This document shows, piece by piece, positions 54,907-63,391 of a DNA stretch of 64,000 nucleotides. The notes under the pieces were generated by a model, which saw only the letters and a program-made list of their open reading frames with translations, did not search any database and had not been told where the DNA came from. Each line of letters opens with the position of its first letter. Position 1 is the first letter of the stretch. The position numbers and the translations under genes were made by a program. This DNA is from Caulobacter sp. (lineage in GTDB: Bacteria; Pseudomonadota; Alphaproteobacteria; Caulobacterales; Caulobacteraceae), in assembly GCA_029866155.1 (NCBI GenBank), contig JARWZW010000060.1, forward strand, positions 1-64,000. The letters are read 5' to 3'.

Positions 54907-55674
54907 GTGTCCCTGCAAAGATTTGACCTGTCCGGCCGAAACGCCCTCGTGACCGGTTCCTCTCGGGGGATCGGAATGACGTTGGCCCGCGGGCTCTGCG
55001 AGGCCGGGGCCAGGGTGGCGGTGAACGCGCGGGACGCGGAGAGAACAGCAGCGGCGGCAAAGGCGCTAAGGGACGACGGCCATGACGCCCTGGCCTGCCC
55101 GTTTGACGTCACGGACCCACAGCAGGTCACCGAAGGACTGTCGGACGCTGAGGAGCGAATGGGCCCGCTCGATATTCTGATCAACAATGCCGGAATCCAG
55201 CGCCGCGGCCCCCTTCTGGACACGCCCGAAGAGACCTGGGCCGAAGTGCTCGACACAAACCTCACCGCCGTCTTTCGGGTTGGACGAGAGGCTGCCCGGC
55301 GGATGGCGCCCCGCGGAAGGGGCAAGATCATCAATATTGCCTCCCTCATGAGTGAGGTCGCTCGCCCCGCTGTCGCCCCCTATGCTGCAGCGAAGGGGGG
55401 CGTGAAGATGCTGACCCGGGCGATGTGCGTGGAGTGGGCGCCATTGGGCATCAACGTCAATGCGATCGGACCAGGCTATTTCGCAACAGAGCTCAACGCG
55501 GATCTGGTTGCCGATACCCGGTTTGACACCTGGATCCGCGGGCGCACGCCTGCCGGCCGTTGGGGCGAGGTCGATGAACTGGTGGGCGCGGCAGTATTCC
55601 TGGCCTCGGACGCAGCCAGTTTCGTCCACGGTCAGGTCCTCTATGTCGACGGTGGCGTCCTTGCGGGCCTGTAG
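54907..55674 (+). CDS. Short-chain dehydrogenase (gluconate 5-dehydrogenase-like)
   Basis: 255 residues, GTG start. Coenzyme loop TGSSRGIGMTLARGL, NNAG motif in ILINNAGIQRRGP, and catalytic tyrosine and lysine in YAAAKGG. The opening FDLSGRNALVTGSSRGIG and NNAGIQRR resemble sugar-acid dehydrogenases of the gluconate 5-dehydrogenase group. In the island it may oxidise a released sugar or sugar acid. It is the last gene of the dioxygenase-GH95 operon. Confidence 0.85.
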   Translation: MSLQRFDLSGRNALVTGSSRGIGMTLARGLCEAGARVAVNARDAERTAAAAKALRDDGHDALACPFDVTDPQQVTEGLSDAEERMGPLDILINNAGIQRRGPLLDTPEETWAEVLDTNLTAVFRVGREAARRMAPRGRGKIINIASLMSEVARPAVAPYAAAKGGVKMLTRAMCVEWAPLGINVNAIGPGYFATELNADLVADTRFDTWIRGRTPAGRWGEVDELVGAAVFLASDAASFVHGQVLYVDGGVLAGL

Positions 55675-55707
55675 GCTGCCGGGTCGCCCTCCCCGACATC
55701 TTGAGCC

Positions 55708-56832
55708 TCACACGGACAATTCAGTCCAACCGTGCTGTTCCCGGCTGGCCAGGACCGAACGCTCCACAAAGGCCATCCCTCGAAGGCCCGCATCCACGCC
55801 CTGAAGATAGGTTCCGTCTCCATCGCCGACGAGGACGTCAGCGAAATCTCGATAGATGTCGGCAAAGGCAAGGATCAGGGGCGCAAAGGCGCCTGGCAAC
55901 GCTGCGGCGCGCTGAGCCGTCCGCGCGAGCTTCACTGCGTCTTCGACCAGCACTTCGATCCCGCCATCAAGTCGGCTGAGCAGGAGCTGGTCCGGCGTCT
56001 TGAGATCCCAACTCAGCGCGCCCACATCACCGTAGACCTTCAACTGCACGCTGCTTGCTTCCCCTGTCGCGATCTGTGACGCGATCAGAACACCCCGCGC
56101 GCCATTGGAAAATCGCAGCAGGACCGCTGCATCATCGTCCAGCCGGCGCCCGTCGACGACACTCCCCAGGTCAGCCATGACCTCGGCAACCTGATCGCCG
56201 GTCACAAACTCAGCCAGGTTGAAGGCATGGGTGCCAAGGTCGGCGATACAGCCGCCGATCCCCGATTTTTCCGGATCGACGCGCCAGCCGGCCTGTTTGC
56301 TGCCCAGGGCCTCCATCGCCACCGCCAGCCAGCCTTGTGAAAACTCGACCACGACCTTCCGGACGCGGCCGATCGCACCCGCAGCCACCTGCCGGCGGGC
56401 CTCCCGGACCATCGGAAAGCCGGTATAGGTGTAGGCCAACGCGTAGGGTCTGCCGGACCACTGGACGGATCGTGAAAGCGCCTCCGCCTCGGCGAGGGTC
56501 GCAGTGGCCGGCTTTTCGGAAATCACTGCCAGGCCAGCAGCCAGGGCGGCCTGAGCTGCGGAAAGGTGCAGGTGGTTCGGGGTTGCGATCGCCACCAGCT
56601 CGATACCGTCCGGTCGCCCGGCTTCCCCTGCCAGCATGTCGTCCACCGAGGCATAGGCTCGAGCCGGATCAACCCCATAGCTCTCACCAGATTGAACCGA
56701 TCGTTGAGGATCGCTGCTGAACGTCCCCGCCACGAGTGCTATCCGGCCATCCAGCTCCGCCGCAATGCGGTGGACCGGTCCAATGAGTGAACCGACGCCC
56801 CCGCCGATCAGGCCCATTCTCAAACACCGCAT
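55708..56832 (-). CDS. Gfo/Idh/MocA-family oxidoreductase
   Basis: 374 residues (ATG at 56832; a GTG directly before and an ATG at 56817 are alternatives). Rossmann loop MGLIGGGVGSLIG, the ISEKPATATLAEAE motif with the catalytic-region Lys, and YTGFPMVREAR/GWRVDPEKSGIGGCIADLGTHAFN of the C-terminal domain. Such enzymes oxidise sugars or glycosides, often at C3, using bound or free NAD. Convergent with the SDR gene and downstream of the transporter gene on the same strand. Confidence 0.88.
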   Translation of the reverse strand: MRCLRMGLIGGGVGSLIGPVHRIAAELDGRIALVAGTFSSDPQRSVQSGESYGVDPARAYASVDDMLAGEAGRPDGIELVAIATPNHLHLSAAQAALAAGLAVISEKPATATLAEAEALSRSVQWSGRPYALAYTYTGFPMVREARRQVAAGAIGRVRKVVVEFSQGWLAVAMEALGSKQAGWRVDPEKSGIGGCIADLGTHAFNLAEFVTGDQVAEVMADLGSVVDGRRLDDDAAVLLRFSNGARGVLIASQIATGEASSVQLKVYGDVGALSWDLKTPDQLLLSRLDGGIEVLVEDAVKLARTAQRAAALPGAFAPLILAFADIYRDFADVLVGDGDGTYLQGVDAGLRGMAFVERSVLASREQHGWTELSV

Positions 56833-56944
56833 CACTTCAAGACCCGTTCATTGATTTTCCAAAGCCCGGCACGATCACAGGCCAACCCTGACAGATACCG
56901 CGACCGGACCCTCAGTCTGCGATGCCTCGAGGGGCTCTGCAGCG

Positions 56945-58420
56945 CTAACGCCCTTCGCGCAGTGAAACATGGGACTCGCCGATGGTCTCATCAGCGAGAG
57001 CCCCACTGCGCAGTAGGGAGAGGTTTTCCTCATGCTTGGCCTGGTCAATCCGGAAAAAGACCAGTGAGGCCAGAGCGAGGGCCGACAGGACCAGGGCCGC
57101 CGGCAGGTAGATTAAGCCCAGCGCATGGATCATCTCCTGGCTCACCTGGCCCGGTCCGGCGTGGCGGGGGAAGTTGACGGCCGTCAGCATCAGGCCTGCT
57201 CCGAGTGTGCCGACACCCGTGACGCTCTTGGCGAGGATGGAGTTGGCGGCGAAAAACAGGCCCTCGGACCGGCGGCCCGTGCGGACAGCATTGTCCTCGA
57301 CCACGTCAGCCAGCATCGACGTGACGATGATCATCCACATCAGACCCATGGTGGCGGCGATCAGCGTCTCGACGAACAGAAGCGGCATCAGGCCTGGCCA
57401 GTCGTTTCCAGGCAGGACGCCCAGCAATCGCAGGGCCATGGGCATGACGGCTGTGACAACCGACAGTCCGAACAGCGCCAGCGCGACCTGCTTCTTGCCC
57501 CATCGCCGCGCGACGGCCGGGGCGAGGAAGACGCCAATCACCGAGGCTACAAGCCCGGCCATGGTGAGCAGGGTGAGATCGTCCGTCGAGAGGCCCCAGA
57601 AATAGAGATTGAAATACATCGACAGACCGGAGGTCAGGCCAGAGGCGGTGCCTGCGAACAGGCCGGCGATCATGATCGCCGAGAAGTTCCGGTTGGTCAG
57701 CGCTGACCAGATTTCACCAAGCAGCGCAGAAGGATGACGAGGCGCCTCAGGCGGCGGCGTGAAACGCCCGGCTGCCCGGTGAGTACCAAGACAGGAGATC
57801 AGCAATGTGATGCTGATGATGACTGCGCCTGCAAGACCATTGGCGGCGAACCCTTCGCGATTTGTCAGACCGCCGTTGCGTTCGCTGAGGAAGATCTGGA
57901 AGGCCAGAACACTGGTCAGAACCGCGCCCAGGACACCCCAGAAGTAGCGAAGCCCCAGCAGACCGGTGCGAGCGTTGTAGCCGGGCGCGAGCTCTGGTGC
58001 GAGAGCGGTGCTGGGCACCTCGTAGAGACTGCTGAAGAAGCGCACCGCCAGAAGCGTGCCCAACAGCCAGGCGAAGTTCCCGGCTTCAGAAAGACCTGCC
58101 GGCGGGCTCCAGAGCAGCCAGAAGGCAACACCGGCCGGGACGATAGCGGCGTACATGAACGGGTGCCGTCGTCCCATCCGGGACCGCGTATTGTCGGACC
58201 AAAGGCCGATGGCCGGATCCCAGAAGGCGTCGAAGATCAGGGAGATCATCAGCGCAAGGCCGACAGTCGCGGGGCTCATCCCGATCACCTGATTGTAGAA
58301 AAGCAGCGCCAGAGTGTTCAGGGCCTGGGTCAGGACGCCTGCAGACATGGCGCCCATTCCGAACGCCGTGCGCACGGCCAGGTTGGGCCCTTCTGGCAAT
58401 GCCCCTCGTTCAGCCGTCAT
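56945..58420 (-). CDS. GPH-family sugar/glycoside:cation symporter (MFS)
   Basis: 491 residues with about twelve membrane segments. The N-terminal AFGMGAMSAGVLTQALNTLALLFYNQVIG and the loop SDNTRSRMGRRHPFMYAA are typical of glycoside-pentoside-hexuronide symporters (melibiose-carrier group). It would carry the glycoside or freed sugar across the inner membrane after the TonB receptor, which is divergently transcribed. Confidence 0.88.
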   Translation of the reverse strand: MTAERGALPEGPNLAVRTAFGMGAMSAGVLTQALNTLALLFYNQVIGMSPATVGLALMISLIFDAFWDPAIGLWSDNTRSRMGRRHPFMYAAIVPAGVAFWLLWSPPAGLSEAGNFAWLLGTLLAVRFFSSLYEVPSTALAPELAPGYNARTGLLGLRYFWGVLGAVLTSVLAFQIFLSERNGGLTNREGFAANGLAGAVIISITLLISCLGTHRAAGRFTPPPEAPRHPSALLGEIWSALTNRNFSAIMIAGLFAGTASGLTSGLSMYFNLYFWGLSTDDLTLLTMAGLVASVIGVFLAPAVARRWGKKQVALALFGLSVVTAVMPMALRLLGVLPGNDWPGLMPLLFVETLIAATMGLMWMIIVTSMLADVVEDNAVRTGRRSEGLFFAANSILAKSVTGVGTLGAGLMLTAVNFPRHAGPGQVSQEMIHALGLIYLPAALVLSALALASLVFFRIDQAKHEENLSLLRSGALADETIGESHVSLREGR

Positions 58421-58529
58421 GGTGATGCCTCAACGCCCCGCCCCCGATGCCCGACTTTCCGCCGGGTTCTTGAATGCTCAGATGTCTCTACCCATACACG
58501 GCACGCAACCCCGTGTTACAATGATTTTT

Positions 58530-58569
58530 CTAGTGACATAGAATTATATCTAATCCTATTGTCACTTAG
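58530..58569. promoter_or_regulatory. Candidate operator between transporter and TonB receptor
   Basis: Imperfect inverted repeat: CTAGTGACATAG (58530-58541) against CTATTGTCACTTAG (58556-58569), sharing AGTGACA-x-TAG half-sites, in an AT-rich stretch between the divergent starts at 58420 and 58648. The left arm begins with the TTCTAG element also found at 46262 and 50820. Confidence 0.55.
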
Positions 58570-58647
58570 GCTGGCCGTACCGCCTCAGGGCGCGGAGAGA
58601 CCAAATAATCAAACCGGCGCAATGACCGGCACAGGGAGGGATCAATC

Positions 58648-61170
58648 ATGCGTACCAAATGCATACTGATGATGTCCGCGGGGCTTCTGGCGCTCGCCGG
58701 CGGGGCCCATGCGCAAACGCAGACAAAGCCCGGAGAAACCACGGTTGATGAAGTCATCGTCACTGCCGAGAAGCGGACTGAAAGCCTCCAGGATGTGCCT
58801 GTCGCGGTGTCGGCCTACACGGCGGAAACGCGCCAGATCATCGGCATTTCGACGATCCAGGATCTGGCGAACTTCACTCCGGGACTGAGCTTCTCGGGGT
58901 CCCAGGACAGGGTGTTCATTCGCGGGGTCGGCCGCCAGACCAACACCAACGGCAGCGACCCCGGCGTGGCGACCTACACCGACGGCGTCTATGACGCCTC
59001 GACGCGATCGGTGAGCGCCTCTGATTTCTTCGTCGAGCGCGTTGAAATCCTCCGCGGGCCCCAGGGCACGCTCTACGGTCGCAACTCGATCGGCGGCGCC
59101 ATCAACGCCATCTCAAAGCGTCCCACAGACAGCTTTTCCGGCGAGATCCGTGCAACAGCAGGCGACTACGGAGTCCTGAATCTGGAAGGTGCGGTCTCGG
59201 GCACAATAACGGACGGTCTGCGCGCCCGCCTTGCCGGCGCACGTTACAACCAGGATGAGGGCTACTTCACCAACGCGTCAGGCGGCCCCGACGAAGGCGG
59301 CGTTGGCGAGCGGACCTTTGCCGAACTCCAGCTCGAAGCCGATCTTGGCCCGGACCTGACGGCCTGGGCAAAAATCTTCACCGGATCCGCCGACACAAAC
59401 GACCGGGCGACCAATTATGTCGGAAACTATGACTCGGCCCTCTATCCCCCCAACTCGATCATCCCCGGGTCGGCGTTCGGCTACACGACAGCCGGCTTCG
59501 TGGCGGGCGGCCCAGCCACCAACCCCGCCAACAAAGACGTCAGGCGCATCAACACCAACACGACCAACCATCAGAAGCTGAGCGACAATGTCGGGTTCTC
59601 CTCGGACATTGTCTGGACGCTGCCCGGCGTCGATGTGCGCTACATCGGCGGATACCAGACCTATGTGTTCAACAGTTTGAGCGACCTTGATGACACCAGC
59701 ATGGAGTCATACACGGTCCCGCTGGCGCCTGGGTTCTCGATCTGCGCCTTCTTCATCCCCGGCTGTACCGCGACAAGGATCGCACCTTCGCAGGCGTTCG
59801 GATACGTTGAGGAAAAGTCCTTCGGCAGCAGTGAGATAAACTTCAGCTCCAATGACAATGGGGCGTTCCAATGGATCGCAGGCGTCTACTACTACGCTGA
59901 TGAACTGGAGCAGCAATCCCACTTCCAGGCGCCAGATCTCGTCCAACTGCGCACACCTTCCAACGGTCCAGCGAATCCCAGCGGTGACTTTGTGACTGCG
60001 CTTTCGACGCTCGAGACCCGATCAGCGGCGGCGTTCGGCCAGGTGGACTGGAGCTTCACAGACACCCTGAAGCTCACGGCCGGCCTGCGCTATACCCGTG
60101 ACGAAAAGTCGGGCTTTGAAGCCCTGCGGGTCGTCTGCTTCGGCTGCGGCGGCTTCACGCCGGACCAGTACGGGACCTCGACGCCGGCGCTGGACGTTAC
60201 CGCTGCAACCATCTCTCTTGCCGCCGCCCCCGGCGTTTCCTCACCGGTGACCATAGACCCGGCGACGGGCTTGGCCCGGCGCGGTCTTTCCGGAGAATGG
60301 AGTGCAACGACGGGCGCCGTTGGCCTCGAATGGACACCCGACAGCGATACGCTGGCCTTCATCAAGGCAAGCCGTGGCTACAAGTCTGGCGGTTTCAATG
60401 CAGGCGGCATCACGCCGCTGCCAAGGACAAATCCGGAGTATGTCGACGCCATCGAATTGGGCTACAAGCGCAACTTCGGCTCACGCCTGCAGGTCAACGC
60501 GGCGCTGTACCACTACAAATATGACGGCCTGCAGATCCCGCTGACGGTGACCACGGCCGCCGGTATCGCCCTGACCCAGTTCTTCAATCTCGAGGAGTCG
60601 ACATCCTACGGCGCTGAAGTCGAGGCCATCTGGCGTCCGATCGATCCGCTGAGGCTGTCGCTCAGCTATGGCTACGCCCAGTCGGAGATCAACGAAGCCT
60701 GCTGCTTTATCGACGGCGTCGATCCCAACGCCAACGAGCCGGGCGCAAATCCGGTTGGACCGCTCGTCGGCGGCCAGCAGCCCCAGAGCCTCAAGGGACA
60801 GCAATTGCCCCAGACGCCTCAGAACAAGGTTGCCTTCAGCGCCAGCTATGACATCGATTTCTCGGCTGGCACCCTGACCCTCTCGGGCAATTACATCTGG
60901 CGGGACGACACCTACCAGGGCGTCTTCAATCGCGAATACACCCTGGCCCCGGCCTATGATCGGGTAGACCTGCGCGCCGTGTGGACCGAGGCTGACGACC
61001 GCTACAGGATCATCGCCTTTGTCCGAAACGCCTTCGACGAAGTGGGCTATGACAACGCCGATGGCCGCCGTCTGGCATCCCCGCCTGCGGCCGCGGACAG
61101 TTTTGGGGTGGTCTACGGCATCACACCGCCGAGGACGGTCGGTTTGCAGCTCCAGTACCGCTTCAACTAA
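58648..61170 (+). CDS. TonB-dependent outer membrane receptor
   Basis: 840 residues with signal peptide (MMSAGLLALAGGAHAQ), a TonB-box-like TVDEVIVTAEKR, plug domain (SLQDVPVAVSAYT to RVEILRGPQGTLYGRNSIGGAIN) and a 22-strand barrel ending in an aromatic-type strand (VGLQLQYRFN). AGGGAGG precedes the ATG. Together with the divergent GPH symporter it gives the import route for the island's substrate. The hairpin at 61177-61211 follows the stop. Confidence 0.93.
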   Translation: MRTKCILMMSAGLLALAGGAHAQTQTKPGETTVDEVIVTAEKRTESLQDVPVAVSAYTAETRQIIGISTIQDLANFTPGLSFSGSQDRVFIRGVGRQTNTNGSDPGVATYTDGVYDASTRSVSASDFFVERVEILRGPQGTLYGRNSIGGAINAISKRPTDSFSGEIRATAGDYGVLNLEGAVSGTITDGLRARLAGARYNQDEGYFTNASGGPDEGGVGERTFAELQLEADLGPDLTAWAKIFTGSADTNDRATNYVGNYDSALYPPNSIIPGSAFGYTTAGFVAGGPATNPANKDVRRINTNTTNHQKLSDNVGFSSDIVWTLPGVDVRYIGGYQTYVFNSLSDLDDTSMESYTVPLAPGFSICAFFIPGCTATRIAPSQAFGYVEEKSFGSSEINFSSNDNGAFQWIAGVYYYADELEQQSHFQAPDLVQLRTPSNGPANPSGDFVTALSTLETRSAAAFGQVDWSFTDTLKLTAGLRYTRDEKSGFEALRVVCFGCGGFTPDQYGTSTPALDVTAATISLAAAPGVSSPVTIDPATGLARRGLSGEWSATTGAVGLEWTPDSDTLAFIKASRGYKSGGFNAGGITPLPRTNPEYVDAIELGYKRNFGSRLQVNAALYHYKYDGLQIPLTVTTAAGIALTQFFNLEESTSYGAEVEAIWRPIDPLRLSLSYGYAQSEINEACCFIDGVDPNANEPGANPVGPLVGGQQPQSLKGQQLPQTPQNKVAFSASYDIDFSAGTLTLSGNYIWRDDTYQGVFNREYTLAPAYDRVDLRAVWTEADDRYRIIAFVRNAFDEVGYDNADGRRLASPPAAADSFGVVYGITPPRTVGLQLQYRFN

Positions 61171-61176
61171 TGAGCC

Positions 61177-61211
61177 AGGACGGCGACGGTTATCGCTACC
61201 ATCGCCGTCCT
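61177..61211 (+). terminator. Hairpin after the TonB receptor gene
   Basis: Perfect 10-bp stem, AGGACGGCGA (61177-61186) with TCGCCGTCCT (61202-61211), 15-base loop, six bases after the stop codon. No T run follows, so termination may need Rho. A second inverted repeat (AGTCCGAGGG with CCCTCGGACT, about 61280-61323) lies a little farther on. Confidence 0.55.
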
Positions 61212-61390
61212 GACCCCTTCAGATTGACCGACTTTGATGGGGACGTGACGTGCCTCCCTCAAACTCGTCAGGAGTCAACTAGAGTCCGAGGGGCGGAATT
61301 GGACATGCCCCGCCCTCGGACTAGCCGAAGCCGTAACTTCCCACCTATTAGGCCCTGCGCAGTTCACACCTGCCGGTCTCTATCTTAAGG

Positions 61391-61590
61391 TTAAAGCACC
61401 CACCCCGCCGCCGACAGATGCTCCCCTGCGATCAGCAGGGCGAAGTCGGCCAGGCCGTCGCCGTTGACGTCGACCGCCAGGGTGGTCTGCTGGGCGCCGG
61501 CGTCATAGGTCAGGCGCAGCTGGCCGGCAGCGCCGGTAAAGGCAGCCACCTGCAGGAAGGCCTGGTCGCCGGCGGCGCCCGTGACGTGAC
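61391..61590 (-). pseudogene. C-terminal remnant of an RTX/serralysin-type protein
   Basis: About 66 codons matching the very end of RTX-type exported proteins: FTGAAGQLRLTYDAG then VDVNGDGLADFALLIAG and a hydrophobic end (SAAGWVL), the usual C-terminal secretion end of serralysin-like and calcium-binding proteins. The glycine-rich repeats and everything upstream are gone, cut off by the IS-like sequence that starts near 61583. Confidence 0.65.
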
Positions 61591-61868
61591 CCCCTGACAC
61601 TCGTCCAGAACTAACTAGAGCCCGCCCAGATAAATGGACGGACGGATGAAGCGATCAAGGTTCACGGACGAGCAGATTAATGGGGGCCTGCGGGCGCAGG
61701 AGTCCGGGGTTCCGGTGGCGGACATTTGCCGCAAACACGGGATCAGTTCGCCGACCTTTTACAAGTGGAAGGCCAATGTTCGGGGGCTTGAGCGTATCTG
61801 CCGCACAGCGGTCCCGGGCGCTGGAAGATGAGAACCGGCGGCTCAAGTCCCTGCTGAAATCGCGATAG
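61583..61868 (+). mobile_element. IS3-family insertion sequence remnant (OrfA, frameshifted)
   Basis: A terminal stretch (CCCCCTGACACTCGTCCA) and the OrfA start at 61646 with MKRSRFTDEQI, VPVADICRKHGIS, PTFYKWKA, the IS3-type helix-turn-helix. The frame then shifts by one base near 61770; in the next frame it continues as MFGGLSVSAAQRSRALEDENRRLKSLLK until a stop at 61868. OrfB, with the DDE catalytic core, is absent. A sequence like the first ~40 bases of this element occurs again at 61247-61292 without the gene, so a second element end may have been left there. Confidence 0.75.
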
Positions 61869-62078
61869 CGCCTTTCGCTGCGAGGCCGAAAATCCCACCC
61901 GGACAACGCCTGCGACTATGTATCCGACATCATTCTGGACGCCTTCCTCCGCCACGGACCTTTCGCTCATGTGGTTTGCGAGGCGGCTCTGTCGAAGGGA
62001 AAAGTCAGCGTTTTGTGCAGATTTTCATCCCATATCGCCCAACCGTTCTCGCGGTGATCTGGTAAGTCATTGATTTAT
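61869..62078. other. Region between the IS remnant and the right attachment copy
   Basis: About 210 bases with no gene recognised. A plus-strand stretch reads without interruption after the IS stop (HPDNACDYVSDIILDAFLRHG) but has no start and no recognised match; it could be a scrap of the element. Confidence 0.4.
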
Positions 62079-62134
62079 TGGAGCGGCCGGGGGGAATCGA
62101 ACCCCCGACATTCAGCTTGGGAAGCTGACAGGAC
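62079..62134 (-). repeat. tRNA-Gly(CCC) 3' fragment, right attachment-site copy
   Basis: Base-for-base identical to 40054-40109: anticodon arm with CCC, T arm and acceptor strand with CCA. As with the left copy, the sequence to the right does not continue into a D arm or 5' acceptor strand, so this too is a fragment. Confidence 0.93.
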
Positions 62135-62795
62135 ACCAACACATTCAATCGCTTCAATTCACAACTGAGGAGATTTTAGTTCACGTGAAATCAATGGGTT
62201 GGGGGACTCCTCCCAACTGAGCCCCTACAAAAGCGCGGTCGCGTTCTGCCAGGATATTCCCTTCTCGCTCCCGCCTTCGAGGGCCCGGCGCCGTTCTGTT
62301 CGCTTCACGGCCAGCCCCAAAAGAGTCCCCTCCCCGCCCTGCCAACGAAATCCCGAAGGCGGGGCGTCAGAGGCGGGCGCCAATCGAAACACTGCCGATC
62401 ATGGGGCGCATCGTCGACGGCGGCCTGGTGGTGCCGCCGAGGGCGCGCTGATGATCCGCCAGAGCAATCTCTGCCTGATCCATGACCAGAGCCATGCCCG
62501 GCTTGCCAAGCGCGAGGCCGAACTGATCGACTGGCGAGGTTGCTGCCGGCCAATGGGGCCGCAGAATGTGGCCGTCAGCAGGATCCTGCACACGATCCGC
62601 GATGGTCGCCTAGTACTGACGGGACGCCCTCCGGCGGACATGCGGAAACCCAGCAAGTCGGTCGGCTGAAGCACAAAACTACCCCCCGGTTGCTTAGCAC
62701 AGCGATGTTCACCCCGCCCCTTTCGCGCGGCCGCCTCTTGCCGCCTGCCTCAACGAAGTCTCATTTCAACTCAGTCCTCTCGCTACGGCTGATCG
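62135..62795. repeat. Island-end block, right copy
   Basis: Diverged direct repeat of 40110-40760. Shared stretches include CCCAACTGAGCCCC, GCGGTCGCGTTCTGCCA, GCCCGGCGCCGTTCTGTTCGC, the 72-codon frame at 62451, and CTCAACGAAG further on. Together with the tRNA fragment it probably marks the start of a second island that runs past the right edge. Confidence 0.75.
62451..62669 (+). CDS. Conserved 72-residue protein of the island end, right copy
   Basis: Same length as and about 58 percent identical to the frame at 40424-40642 (shared: REAE or IEAE, W-R-G-x-C-R-P-M-G-P-Q, RIL, RLVLTGRP). The ATG overlaps the stop of an upstream frame whose last ~35 codons are also conserved (ending PPRAR before TGATG). 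Unrecognised; no domain or signal is visible. Confidence 0.5.
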   Translation: MIRQSNLCLIHDQSHARLAKREAELIDWRGCCRPMGPQNVAVSRILHTIRDGRLVLTGRPPADMRKPSKSVG

Positions 62796-62812
62796 CAGTT
62801 TGGGCGGTCAAA

Positions 62813-63382
62813 TCACGCGGCTGGCAGCAGACGAAGCGCGGTATCAATTGCCTCGAGGCTTTGACGATGCGGGAGTTTGCGGCGGCTCGCCACCCGGACG
62901 CCTTCATTCACCAGCATGAGGTAGGCGGCGTATTCGGCGGCGCGTGCCGGAGTATAGCCAGCGTCGCGCAGACAATCTTCGAACAGTGCCTGCAATTTGG
63001 CTAGCCAAGCGCTGGCCGCGACGGCAAGTTCGTCGTCTACGCCTGCGAGTTCGATGACGGTGTTGACTGCCATGCACCCGAAGCCCGCTTTCGATCCTTC
63101 ACTGTGGTTCAGGCTGTGTTCCAGGAAATACCTTAGTGCATCCATCGGCGGGTATTTGTCCCTCGTCTTCTGGACGATGGCAGCGGTTCGCTCCGCGAAA
63201 AGATCAAGGCACTCGAGGTACAGGCTCCGCTTATCTCCGAACGCTGCGTAGAAACTGCCGCGGCCAATCTTCATTTCGTCCAGAAGATCCGAAAGCGATG
63301 ACGCCTGGTAGCCGTTGCGCCAGAAGAGCTTCATTGCGCTCTCCCTCGCAGTCATGATGTCAAATTCGACGGGCCGAGCCAT
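62813..63382 (-). CDS. TetR/AcrR-family transcriptional regulator
   Basis: 189 residues. DNA-binding domain SAMKLFWRNGYQASSLSDLLDEMKIGRGSFYAAFGDKRSLY; C-terminal domain contains FGCMAVNTVIEL, typical of the group that controls reductases and efflux genes in response to electrophiles. The cysteine in GFGCMAVN could be a sensor. Divergent from the lipoprotein at 63458; a 10-bp near-palindrome lies between. Confidence 0.9.
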   Translation of the reverse strand: MARPVEFDIMTARESAMKLFWRNGYQASSLSDLLDEMKIGRGSFYAAFGDKRSLYLECLDLFAERTAAIVQKTRDKYPPMDALRYFLEHSLNHSEGSKAGFGCMAVNTVIELAGVDDELAVAASAWLAKLQALFEDCLRDAGYTPARAAEYAAYLMLVNEGVRVASRRKLPHRQSLEAIDTALRLLPAA

Positions 63383-63391
63383 GGTTTATTA

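Larger units (their letters stand above)
40054..62134. mobile_element. Genomic island bounded by tRNA-Gly 3'-end direct repeats
   Basis: About 22 kb between two identical 56-bp direct repeats (40054-40109 and 62079-62134) derived from the 3' part of a tRNA-Gly(CCC) gene on the minus strand. That is the attachment-site pattern left by tyrosine recombinases that use tRNA genes. The cargo is a coherent glycoside-use gene set and differs in theme from the housekeeping genes to the left. No integrase, excisionase or transfer gene is seen inside; an IS3-family remnant lies near the right end. The island is probably fixed, or moved by a recombinase outside the window. Confidence 0.8.

Noticed and set aside
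57734-58669. 311-codon plus-strand frame crossing the symporter gene
   Set aside because: Antisense to the membrane protein and running into the TonB receptor's promoter; composition is not protein-like.
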